Below are positions 46,930 to 55,300 of a stretch of 64,000 bases of DNA, in pieces. Position 1 is the first letter of the stretch. Each line of letters begins with the position of its first letter. The stretch is from a virus: IMG/VR virus record IMGVR_UViG_3300045284_000279, positions 1 to 64,000 of that record; one strand, given 5' to 3'. Below the pieces are notes generated by a model, which saw only the letters and a program-made list of their open reading frames with translations, did not search any database and was not told where the DNA came from. A program made the translations under genes and the position numbers.

Positions 46930-47165
46930 CCGGCCTGCGCCTTGCCGACGGCCAGCCTGCTGAGATTCCTGCGGCGGGATCGTACTGGCTACACGGGACG
47001 ACGTGGTATGCGATCACGCCGAACGGCATGCTGGCCTCGCTGGCAAACCACACCGTCGAAGTCCACGACGACGGCACCATCTCGGTTAGCCCGTCGATCA
47101 GGTGCCGCAGTCCACTGCGTGAGTGGCATGGCTTTCTCGAACGTGGCACGTGGAGGGACGCGTGA
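46926..47165 (+). CDS. small protein related to neighbour's C-terminus, 79 aa
   Basis: GTG start, overlapping both neighbours by four bases. The 79 residues (YWLHGTTWYAITPNGMLASL, HTVEVHDDGTISVSPSIRCR, EWHGFLERGTWRDA) end like the preceding protein and resemble DUF6527-type phage proteins with 'H.v..h.DGtisvsPSI...wHgfl..G'. Function unknown. Confidence 0.55.
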   Translation: MTGLRLADGQPAEIPAAGSYWLHGTTWYAITPNGMLASLANHTVEVHDDGTISVSPSIRCRSPLREWHGFLERGTWRDA

Positions 47166-47839
47166 AGGTCGTCGTCGGATCGGCGTTCAGGAACAGCGAA
47201 GGTCGCGTCGACCGCTACTTCGAGCAGGTCGCGGCCTTCGCGCGCTACGGGAAGGAGCACGCCTTCGACGTGCGCGTCGCGGCCATCGAAGGTGATTCGA
47301 CCGACGGCACGCGTGCTCGCCTGCAGCAGCCTCGCGACCTCGACGTCGACGTGGTCATTCACGAACACGGCGGACCCGTCTACGGGTCGACGGAAGACCC
47401 TGCGCGCATGGCGCAGCTGACCGGCGTCGGCAACGCCATCTTCAACAGTGTGCGCGAGAGCGACGACGTGCTCGTCTACGTCGAGAGCGACCTCATGTGG
47501 GACGCTGCGACGATCCACTCGCTCATGCTGTCGGTGATCTGCGGAGCCTGCGACGTAGTTGCGCCGCTCGTCTTTGCTGGCCCTCACTTCTACGACATCT
47601 ACGCCTTCAGGAAGAACGGCGTGCGCTTCAGCCCGTTCTATCCGTATCACGCGGACCTGAACGGCGAGCAACTCGTCGACGTGGATTCTGCCGGTAGTTG
47701 CCTCGTGATGTCGGCGCAGGTCGCGCGCGAGGTGAGGATTCCTGTCGGTGGAGTCCTCGTCGAGTGGTGCAACTCTGCGCGCGCGGCTGGCTATCGCGTC
47801 TGTGCGCGGCTCGACCTCGGAATCCAGCATGGTATCTGA
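47162..47839 (+). CDS. GT-A glycosyltransferase, Anp1/GT62-like or GT2-like
   Basis: GTG start 47162 overlaps the previous stop. The 225 residues have a Rossmann-like start VKVVVGSAFRNSEG (1-14), AAIEGDSTDGT (40-50), and DDVLVYVESDLMWD (101-114) holding the ESD metal site. DVVAPLVFAGPHFYDIYAFR, then DSAGSCLVMSAQVA, completes a mannan-polymerase-like (Anp1) pattern. It transfers a sugar from a nucleotide donor using metal. With the aminotransferase and acyltransferase it forms a synthesis plus transfer set. Confidence 0.75.
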   Translation: MKVVVGSAFRNSEGRVDRYFEQVAAFARYGKEHAFDVRVAAIEGDSTDGTRARLQQPRDLDVDVVIHEHGGPVYGSTEDPARMAQLTGVGNAIFNSVRESDDVLVYVESDLMWDAATIHSLMLSVICGACDVVAPLVFAGPHFYDIYAFRKNGVRFSPFYPYHADLNGEQLVDVDSAGSCLVMSAQVAREVRIPVGGVLVEWCNSARAAGYRVCARLDLGIQHGI

Positions 47840-48757
47840 ATGCTGAAGGTCTTCGCCAACCCAGTCGGTCTGCACAGCAGGGCGATGGTGCGCGTGGTCA
47901 ACGGCCTGGCCTCGCATGCGCCGAGCCACGTGCGGTTCGTCACCGACCCTGCGGAGGCCGACCTGCGCGTCATTCACGCGATCAGTCACGAATTTGCGCA
48001 GCAGATCGTTCCGGGTCAGGCGTACGTCTGGATTCAGTACTGCCTGCGAACGACGAGCGACCAGAAGATCGACGAGCACTTCTGGCTGCCCATCTGGGAC
48101 AACGCGGCGCTCGTGTGGAGCTACTTCGACCTGCCGGAGATCCTGCGGGAGAGCGAAGCCTCGCGCACGAACGGCTTCGCGTTCTACCACTCGCCGCTCG
48201 GTTTAAGCACGGCCTTCGTAGACTCTCGACCGAACGTGTTCCTGCCGGTGAAGCGAGACATCGGCGTGATGTCGTCTGGCTTCGTCTCGGGGCCGTCCGC
48301 TGAGGCCATCGAAGAAGTGGCGATGGCGGCAGACACCGTGGGGATCTCGGTCCTGCACCTCGGTCCAGAAGCTGTCGTCGGCATGCGCGTCAAGCCACCG
48401 CGCTGGAAGAACGTGCTCGGCGTCAGCGACGTGGACCTAGCGCACTACTACGAGCGGTGCGAGTGGGTCTCAGCCTTGCGGCACGTGGAAGGCTTTGAGA
48501 TGCCGGCCATCGAAGCACTGGCCTGCGGCGCTCGCCCGATCGTCTTCGACCGTCCCGACATGACGCAGTGGTATGAAGGCCTTGCCACCTTCGTGCCGGA
48601 AGCGCACGGCTACGAGTTGGTCGATTCGCTCACGGAGATCCTGCGCCATCACCCGAAGCCGGTGACCGACGCGCAGCGAGAGGAGGTCCGCCGCAGGTTC
48701 GATTGGAAGACGGTTGCGACAGGGTTTTGGGACAGAGTGTTGTCTGAGCAGCAGTAG
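47840..48757 (+). CDS. GT-B glycosyltransferase (GT4-like), 305 aa
   Basis: Starts directly at the base after the previous stop. The N-terminal half (VFANPVGLHSRAMVRVVNGL, AEADLRVIHAISHEFA) is a diverged acceptor domain. The C-terminal half carries YERCEWVSALRHVEGFEMPAIEAL (EGFE at 217-220, EAL at 225-227), then CGARPIVFDRPDM, the E-x7-E donor-sugar site of GT4-type enzymes. It is shorter than usual (305 versus 350-400 residues). Acceptor unknown. Confidence 0.75.
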   Translation: MLKVFANPVGLHSRAMVRVVNGLASHAPSHVRFVTDPAEADLRVIHAISHEFAQQIVPGQAYVWIQYCLRTTSDQKIDEHFWLPIWDNAALVWSYFDLPEILRESEASRTNGFAFYHSPLGLSTAFVDSRPNVFLPVKRDIGVMSSGFVSGPSAEAIEEVAMAADTVGISVLHLGPEAVVGMRVKPPRWKNVLGVSDVDLAHYYERCEWVSALRHVEGFEMPAIEALACGARPIVFDRPDMTQWYEGLATFVPEAHGYELVDSLTEILRHHPKPVTDAQREEVRRRFDWKTVATGFWDRVLSEQQ

Positions 48758-48772
48758 AAGGAGTCCATCGAA

Positions 48773-49081
48773 ATGCCTGACTACTTTTCAAGCCATGCGT
48801 TGGGACAGGCACTGTCTACGCGCGGCATCTTGCCGAAGAACTGTGGCGACGTCGAACTGCTGATTCCAGTTGACGGCGTGCTCCAGCTTCAGTGCAAGAT
48901 CAACGTCGAGGCCGGCGACATTCCGAAGATCATCGATGCGCTCAAAGAGCTTGCGGCAGGACCGACTGTCGATGCGTCGGTTGCGCTGACTGTCGTCGAG
49001 ACCGAACGCGATGCCAAGGAGCAGGATGCGTTCGTCTCGCGGCTGCGCGGTAGCCTGAACGGAGGAGCCGACCATGCGTAG
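48773..49081 (+). CDS. hypothetical protein, 102 aa
   Basis: AAGGAG precedes ATG 48773. The 102 residues (VELLIPVDGVLQLQCKINVE, AGDIPKIIDALKELAAG, then an acidic end) form an apparent beta-beta-alpha domain. It interrupts two glycosyltransferase genes and overlaps the second by 8 bases. No family recognised. Confidence 0.5.
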   Translation: MPDYFSSHALGQALSTRGILPKNCGDVELLIPVDGVLQLQCKINVEAGDIPKIIDALKELAAGPTVDASVALTVVETERDAKEQDAFVSRLRGSLNGGADHA

Positions 49082-50291
49082 GCTGCTCTGGATCGGCGAC
49101 GCGTGCTGCTCGACTGGCTTCGCGCGCATCACGCACGGCGTGCTTGACGTCGTGCGGCACTCGTGGGATGTCTGCGTGCTCGGCCTCAACGCGCAGGGCG
49201 AACCGCACGACTACCCGTATCGCGTCTGGCCGTGCTATCCGGGCGGTGACTTCTGGGGCATCGGCCGCATGCGTGAGTTGATCTACAAGCTCGAGCCGGA
49301 CCTGATCGTGATCCAGAACGACCCGTGGAACTTCCCGCGCTACATGGAGCACGTCGGGAAGATCCCCGTCGTTGCTGCTGTCGCCGTCGACGGGAAGAAC
49401 TGCCGTGGGCGAGACCTCAACGGCGTGAAGCATGCGATCTTCTGGACCGGCTTCGGAGCCGACGAAGCGGCGCAGGGTGGCTATCGCGGACCAGCCAGCG
49501 TGATTCCGCTTGGCGTTGACCTCGAGACGTATCAGCCTCGCCCGCGTCAGCTCGCCCGCGAGCAACTTGGTCTGTCGCCTAAGTTGATGCCAGCCTTCAT
49601 CGTCGGCACGGTATGTAGGAACCAGCCGCGCAAGCGCCTCGACCTGACGGTGATGTACTTCGCCGAGTGGGTGAAGTCGCGCAGCGTCGAAGATGCCTAC
49701 CTGTACGTCCACGCTAATCCGATCGGCAGGGAAGACATGCCGACTGGTCTCAGCGCTGAAGCCTTCGACGTGCCGCAGCTGATGTCGTACTTCGGTCTCG
49801 GCGGTCGCCTGATCTGGTCCAATCCGGAGATCATGCGCGGCGACTCCGAAGAGCACATAGTTCGCACGTACAACGCCTTCGACGTTCAGATGACGCAGTC
49901 GCAGAACGAAGGGTGGGATCTGCCGGTGATGGAAGGGATGGCCTGCGGCATTCCGCAGATCGTTCCAGAGTGGGCGGCGCTCGGTGAGTGGGCGCACGAC
50001 GCAGCGATGCTGGTGCAGTGCACGACCTTCGCCTGTACGCCGAACAAGGTCAACGCGATCGGCGGGATTCCCGACAGGATGCAGACGCTGGAGTGGCTCG
50101 ATTCGATCTACGAGTCGAAGCACGGACAGCTCTGGGCCCGCTGCCGACAGCGCGGCCTCGACCTCGTGCGGCAGCCGCAGTTCCGCTGGTCGGCCATCGG
50201 GCAGGCCTATGCGGACGTGTTCGATCGCGTGCACGCGAGCTTCCCGATGGAGCATGCTCGCCCAGGCGCAGGCGTGCTGCAGGAGCAGTGA
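49074..50291 (+). CDS. GT-B glycosyltransferase (GT4 family), 405 aa
   Basis: The 405-residue product matches a phage-borne GT4 lineage. It starts RRLLWIGDACCSTGFARITH (2-21). Mid-protein landmarks are IQNDPWNFPRYMEHVG, AVDGKNCRGRDLNG, FWTGFGADEAAQGGY and VIPLGVD. The donor-binding half has CRNQPRKRLDLTVMYFAEW (181-199), and QNEGWDLPVMEGMACGIPQI (277-296) includes E279 and E287 of the EX7E motif. It probably acts with retention of configuration. The one-base overlap with the tail completion gene puts it in the morphogenesis transcript. Confidence 0.82.
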   Translation: MRRLLWIGDACCSTGFARITHGVLDVVRHSWDVCVLGLNAQGEPHDYPYRVWPCYPGGDFWGIGRMRELIYKLEPDLIVIQNDPWNFPRYMEHVGKIPVVAAVAVDGKNCRGRDLNGVKHAIFWTGFGADEAAQGGYRGPASVIPLGVDLETYQPRPRQLAREQLGLSPKLMPAFIVGTVCRNQPRKRLDLTVMYFAEWVKSRSVEDAYLYVHANPIGREDMPTGLSAEAFDVPQLMSYFGLGGRLIWSNPEIMRGDSEEHIVRTYNAFDVQMTQSQNEGWDLPVMEGMACGIPQIVPEWAALGEWAHDAAMLVQCTTFACTPNKVNAIGGIPDRMQTLEWLDSIYESKHGQLWARCRQRGLDLVRQPQFRWSAIGQAYADVFDRVHASFPMEHARPGAGVLQEQ

Positions 50292-50683
50292 TGGCAACTG
50301 GCGTGAAGACGGACGGACACACGAAGCTGCTCCAGCAGACTCGCGCGCTGAAGCAGAACTTCCCGCGCGAGGTCATGTCGGCGCTCTTCGCCGAGATGCA
50401 GATCGAACGCACGGAGTCCATCCGAAAGACGCCGAGGTTGACCGGCGCACTTCGTGCGTCGCACATGGTGCTGCCGCCCGTCCAGAGAGGGAACGATCTG
50501 TCCGTGACCATCGCCGTCGGAGGCGTGTCGGCTCCGTATGCGATCTACGTCCACGAGGATCTCGAAGCCATCCATCCGATCGGTCAAGCGAAGTTCCTCG
50601 AGCAGACGCTGAACGAAAGCGCGCCGTACATGTCGTCGCGCATCGCCAAGCGCATCGACCTGCGAAGGGCGATGCGCACGTGA
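50291..50683 (+). CDS. tail completion protein (HK97 gp10-like)
   Basis: The 130-residue product (LQQTRALKQNFPREVMSALF, TESIRKTPRLTGALRASHMV, GGVSAPYAIYVHEDLEA, AKFLEQTLNE) fits gp10-type tail completion proteins: a helix, 'tP..tG.Lr.s', a strand and 'Ya.yvHe', 'p.Kfle.al'. It resumes the head-tail order after the sugar cassette. Confidence 0.8.
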   Translation: MATGVKTDGHTKLLQQTRALKQNFPREVMSALFAEMQIERTESIRKTPRLTGALRASHMVLPPVQRGNDLSVTIAVGGVSAPYAIYVHEDLEAIHPIGQAKFLEQTLNESAPYMSSRIAKRIDLRRAMRT

Positions 50684-51090
50684 GCTACTACCGCGAGCTG
50701 ACGCCGAGGCAGGAGCCGTACGACATGGGCCCGGACAATGCAGGGCTCGCGCGTGTCGGCTTCAACCTCGACGCGGTCAAGCGCCCAGGCTCAGACACGT
50801 ATGCAGACGAGGTGCGTGCTTACCTGATCGCGGGGCAGATCATCGCAGCGCGCTCGATCCTCGTCGGGTCGGCTGGAGATCAACCTGACGGGACGACGGC
50901 GTTCCTGTTGATTCTGGAGTCGCCCGGCGTTAACCCGTTGCGGACGCACAACTCGGTGAGCACGCCAGCGTATCAGCGACCGACGCTGGAGATCATCGCG
51001 AAGGGGAAGTCTTACTCGTCGTGCATGTCGTTGGCGCGTCGGGCCTACGATCGGCTGGTTGGCGTGAGGAACGCCACCATCAGCGCGTGA
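50680..51090 (+). CDS. tail terminator / minor capsid-type protein, 136 aa
   Basis: GTG start 50680 overlaps the previous stop. The 136 residues (RAYLIAGQIIAARSILVGSA, TTAFLLILESPGVNPLRTHN, YQRPTLEIIAKGKSYSSCMS LARRAYDRL) resemble the terminator fold, where a short strand set is followed by 'P.lqii.rg..y..a...a..ay..L'. It precedes the tail tube gene. Confidence 0.72.
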   Translation: MSYYRELTPRQEPYDMGPDNAGLARVGFNLDAVKRPGSDTYADEVRAYLIAGQIIAARSILVGSAGDQPDGTTAFLLILESPGVNPLRTHNSVSTPAYQRPTLEIIAKGKSYSSCMSLARRAYDRLVGVRNATISA

Positions 51091-51175
51091 CGTGATCGGA
51101 TAGAGCGGCGGAGCAGTAGAAGCAGCAGCAGGAAAGGAGCCTCAACCATGAAGACCTGATACAGGAGTCGAGATC
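51091..51175 (+). other. 85-base gap with a three-codon minigene
   Basis: The gap before the tail tube gene contains AAAGGAG (51133-51139) followed at 51148 by ATG AAG ACC TGA, a Met-Lys-Thr minigene ending at 51159. A second binding site, CAGGAG (51161-51166), then serves the real start at 51176. This could be the scar of a deleted gene or a translation-tuning leader for the very abundant tube protein. Confidence 0.35.
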
Positions 51176-51580
51176 ATGAGCAACGCCATCTCGGCGCACG
51201 GAACGCTGATCTCCCGCAACGGGACGACGATCGGTGAAGTGCGCGACATCACGCCGCCGCCTCGGCAGAGAAACACGTTCGAGGTGACGACTCAGAACGA
51301 CAGCGACGACAGCTACGTCGTCGGCATCCGCCGGAAGGGCGAGATGACATTCAAGGTCAACTGGCTCGTCAGCGGAGACGTGACGCACGGCCCGTCGTCG
51401 GGCTTGCAGTCGGCGTACGCCAACGGCTCGAAGGACACGTACAAGGTGACGTATCCGGACAGCTCGTCGGAGCTGTTCTCGGGGTTCCTGACGAACCTCG
51501 CGATCGGCGCGCCGGTCGACGGCGAGCTCGCAGCCGACATCACGATCCGTCCGACGGGCGGTTCGATCTACGTGCCGTAA
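51176..51580 (+). CDS. major tail (tube) protein
   Basis: The 134-residue product is a beta-rich protein (HGTLISRNGTTIGEVRDITP, TFEVTTQNDSDDSYVVGIRR, GEMTFKVNWLVSGDVTHGPS, DTYKVTYPDSSSELFSGFLT NLAIG) with the tube signature 'g..f....f...', short for the family, lacking an additional C-terminal Ig-like domain. Position between terminator and tail chaperones is the standard place. Confidence 0.8.
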   Translation: MSNAISAHGTLISRNGTTIGEVRDITPPPRQRNTFEVTTQNDSDDSYVVGIRRKGEMTFKVNWLVSGDVTHGPSSGLQSAYANGSKDTYKVTYPDSSSELFSGFLTNLAIGAPVDGELAADITIRPTGGSIYVP

Positions 51581-51611
51581 ATTGGTGCCAGAGCAGGAGT
51601 AGGAGAGACAG

Positions 51612-52001
51612 ATGGCAACGCATGGAAAACAGACCGAAGGCGTGCTGGTTGCGCCGGACGCGTTCCTCGAGGAACACGACATCCAGTTCGCCGAGGTCTC
51701 ACTGCCGGGCGGGAAGAAGATTCGCATCGGGTCACTCGACGCCGACACGATGATGGACTTCGTCTCGCTCGAAGGTCCGGAGAAGCGTCAGCGCATGCTC
51801 CGCATGATCGCGATGAGTCTCGTCGACGCGGAAGACGTGCGCGTCGGCCTCGACGAGCAGGGCGAGGTGAAGCCGGAGATCCTCGCCAAGCTCGGGAAGA
51901 AGGACGCGCGGACCATCGCGCGTCTGTCCGAAGCGATCATGATCCACAACGAGATGATCGCTGCACCGAAAGGCGACGACAGCGAAGCAAAAAAAGACTG
52001 A
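51612..52001 (+). CDS. tail assembly chaperone, short form (gpG-like)
   Basis: AGGAG precedes ATG 51612. The 129 residues (LPGGKKIRIGSLDADTMMDF, KRQRMLRMIAMSLVDAEDVR, ARTIARLSEAIMIHNEM) are the helical gpG-type chaperone that coats the tape measure. The frame ends GCA AAA AAA GAC TGA, and the run of seven A (51989-51995) is a slippery site allowing a -1 shift into the downstream frame. Confidence 0.85.
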   Translation: MATHGKQTEGVLVAPDAFLEEHDIQFAEVSLPGGKKIRIGSLDADTMMDFVSLEGPEKRQRMLRMIAMSLVDAEDVRVGLDEQGEVKPEILAKLGKKDARTIARLSEAIMIHNEMIAAPKGDDSEAKKD

Positions 52002-52321
52002 GGCGGAACCCGACGCGCCTGTTCGCGTTCCGCCTTGCCGCACACCTCGGGCAGGCGAACCCGTTCGCCATGCTCCGAGGCATGCCGGCCTGGCTCTTGA
52101 GTGAGTGGCTGGCGTACGCAGAGCTTGAACCGTTCGGAGAATTCCGCGACGACGTGAGAGCAGCGATAATCGCATCGACGGTCGCGAACATGTTGAGAGG
52201 TCGGAAGCAAAAAGCCTTCAGCATTTCAGACTTCATGCTCAAGTTCGACGAGCCGAAGAAGCAGCAGAAGGACTGGCGCGTGATGAAGGCGCAGATGCGC
52301 GCCTTCTTCGATGGTAAATAG
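51612..52321 (+). CDS. tail assembly chaperone, long form by -1 frameshift (gpGT-like)
   Basis: A -1 slip on A-AAA-AAA at 51989-51995 continues the protein as RLRRNPTRLFAFRLAAHLGQ, then ANPFAMLRGMPAWLLSEWLA and YAELEPFGEFRDD. This is the conserved T-domain pattern 'lA..lG.......m...el.eW.ay...ePfG..r.d'. The extension begins upstream of any start codon, so only shifting can produce it fully. The ATG at 52070 in this frame is not needed. The fused protein, about 235 residues, should be made at a few per cent of the short form and recruits tube subunits to the tape measure. Confidence 0.85.
51989..51995 (+). promoter_or_regulatory. programmed -1 frameshift slippery site (A7)
   Basis: Seven A residues follow GC and precede GACTGA, in the phase A-AAA-AAA that permits tandem -1 slippage just before the zero-frame stop. 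It joins the two tail chaperone frames, as in lambda G/GT and many siphoviruses. Confidence 0.85.
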
Positions 52322-52327
52322 GATCCG

Positions 52328-55300
52328 ATGGCCGTCGAAATTCAAACGCTGACCGGCAAAGTAACCCTCGAGGACATCTATACCCAAGTCCTCGACAAGG
52401 TCAACAAGTCCGTGCTCGACTCCGTGCGGACGATGGGTCAGCTCGACGAGTCAGTCAAGAAGACCGGCAAGTCGTTGGAGCAGCCGACGACAGCCGCGCA
52501 GTTCTTCAGTAAGACCTTCAACGAAGGCCTCAAGGAGCTGAATCACAGCAGCGACGCCGCCAAGGAGCACCTTGAACAGTTCAAGGAGGCGGCCGAGAGC
52601 CCGATCGGTGCAGCGAAGCAGTTGGTGTCGTGGTTCGCCGACGCTGTTCCAGGCGCTCTCGGCCTGACCGTCGCAGCCTTTGCAGCCGTTGCCGTGGCTG
52701 AATTCGCCGTCGCTGAGAAGTTCTTCAGCTTCGTTGAATCGGCGGCAAGCGTCGGCGAGCAACTCGAACACTTCTCAAAGAAGGCTGGCGTCAGCGCCGA
52801 GAAAGCGAGCGAGCTGGCCTTCGCAGGGAAGGCGCTCGGAAAAGACATGGGCGCCGTCGGCGACGCGATGTTCAAGTTGAACATCCGCGTGAGCGAAGGA
52901 TCGGAGGACGTACAGAAAGCACTCAAGGATTTCGGTCTCAACTGGAAGTCGTTCGCCGACCTCAAGCCGGACGAACAGCTCGTCTCGATCTCGAACGCGT
53001 TCAGGGCACTGCCTGAAGACGCCGACAAGGGCGTGATCGCCTTCAAGCTCCTGTCGCGGCAGGGCAAGGACATGTTGCCCTTCCTGCTCGAGCCGATCGA
53101 CGAGCTGATGAAGAAGACGCGCTCGCTCGGCATGGTCTGGGGCGAAGAAGAAGTCAAGCAGGCGCAGGACTTCGAGATCGCGATGAATTCGCTGAAGGCT
53201 GAATTCGAAGGCCTCGGCACGACGATCGGTCGCGACCTGCTGCCAGACTTCCTCAAGCTCGTGAAGATGCTCGAGAATTCGACGATCATCATGAAGGGCC
53301 TCCCGGCCGCGGCGCACCTAGCGGCCGGAGTGTTCGACGAGGTCTTCCACGTTTCGGAAACGGTTGCGGCGCTGACCGTCCTCGAAGCCTTGGCGACGAA
53401 GCTCGGTCTCATCGAGTCGCCTGCTCAGCGCGCAGCCGCGGCGATGGACGACCTCGCCAAGTCGATGAAGCCTGTGGCTACGCATGCGTCGGCCGCATCC
53501 GAATCGACTGGCAGACTCACCGACGAACAGAAGCTCGCCAAGCTCACCGCCGAGTTGCAGGAAAACTCGACGTACAAGCTCTCAAAGAGCGTCGCTGACT
53601 ACGTCAACAAGGCACTGAAAGCTGGTCAGACGACTGAGCAGATCAGCAAGTCTCTGACGGAGCAACATGTCGTCGGGCAGGAAGCATCGCTGTCCATCCA
53701 GGAGTTGGGTAAGTCCTTCGAGAAGACGAAGAGTCAGACGGAGCAACACGCCGAGGCACTGAAGAAGGCGCAGGAGCACATGACTGGTGCTTCGAGCGAC
53801 GTCGGGAACCTCAGCGGATACTTGCAGGCGCAGATCGAGTACTGGCATCGCCTCGGCGTCAGCGCGGAAGACATCGCCGTCCACTTCGGCGTGTCATCGG
53901 CGGCCGTCTCGGACTACATCGGCGGGCTCGAGCGCGGAGAGAAAGCTGCGCAGGACTGGATCAACCTGCACAAGGAGATGGAGAAAGCCACGCGCGAAGC
54001 GTTGGCCAAGCAGACGAAGGCCGTCGAGCAGGCTGCTGAAGCAGAAGCGCACGCGCGCGCCGATCAGCAGATGACGCAGTTCAAGATGATGAAGGACTAC
54101 TCGGATCGTCTGGGCGACCTCTCGCGCAGCGCGACCGAGATCAACCTTCGGAACATCGAGAAGGAACGTCAGGCGGCGCTCGATGCCGCGGCAGGACGGT
54201 TCGGAAAGGAAGGCGCGCTGTACGACGCAGCGGCAGCGAAGATCAATGCGTTCTACGACCATCAGAAGGAGAAGGCGCTCGGCACGTACGACACCATCGT
54301 CGAGCGCATGCGCGAGGCAGGCATTCAGACTGCCGTCGTGATGCAGAAGGAAGCCGCCGACGCGACGCGCGACTACGAACAGATGAAGGCGTCAGGCCTC
54401 TTCACGGCAGGAGCCTTGCAGATCGCGTGGAAGCGCATGGTCGACGCGAACCTCGCGGTGCAGGGTATCTGGACGCAGAGGTTCGTCAGTTGGATCGAAT
54501 CGATTCCGCAGCTGTTGGAGCAGGCACTCACCGGCGGCGGTGGCCTCGCAGGCTTTGCGAAGGCATTGACGGCTGAAATCGGCGGCGGGATCGGGAAGGG
54601 TCTGTTCGAGGAAGGCGGACTGTTCGCAGGGTTCGCCAAGTCGTTGCAGAGCGGTACGGGTGCGCTGAGCGGCATCTTCGGGAGCACCTTCAGCAAAGCG
54701 CTCGGCTTCGCCCTGCCAGGTATTGGTGCTGCGCTCGGCTCGATGCTCGGTCCGCTCGTAGGGAAGATCTTCGGCATGTTCGGCGAGAACGTCGGGCACA
54801 AGACGGCGAAGGATCTGGCGGCCGGCATGGGCGGCTTCGACGAGGTCCGAAAGAAGTTGAACGACCTCGGCGAAGAAGGAAACCAACTCTGGATCAACTT
54901 CACGCAGCGTGCCCGTTCTGCGGACGCAGCGAAGAAGGCGTGGGATGACATCACGGCTGCCCTGGACCGCTATAACCAGAAGCAGAAGGAAGTCATCACC
55001 ACGAGCAACACGCAGCTGCAGGGTCTCATTCAGACGAGCGCCGTCTGGAAGCAGCTGCCGGCGAACATCCAGGCCTACATCGACCCACTCGAAAAGGCCG
55101 GCCTGCTGACCGAGGCGAACGCCACGGCGCTGAGAGGCTTCGGCGCGTTCGGCGACGACGCCTTCAACCGCTTGAAGTCCGAAGCGGAATCCTTCGGCGT
55201 GTCGCTCGATGCGCTCGGCCCGAAGTTCAAGCAGGAGGGGCTCAACAAGTCGGCGAAGGGCATCATCAACTTCTTCGACGAAGCGATCGAGCAGGGCGGG

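Noticed and set aside
46922-50297. Long minus-strand frames (422 and 451 codons) opposite the glycosyltransferase genes
   Set aside because: They mirror plus-strand genes with clear enzyme motifs. Their translations are arginine/valine/histidine-rich, as expected for antisense of GC-rich codons.
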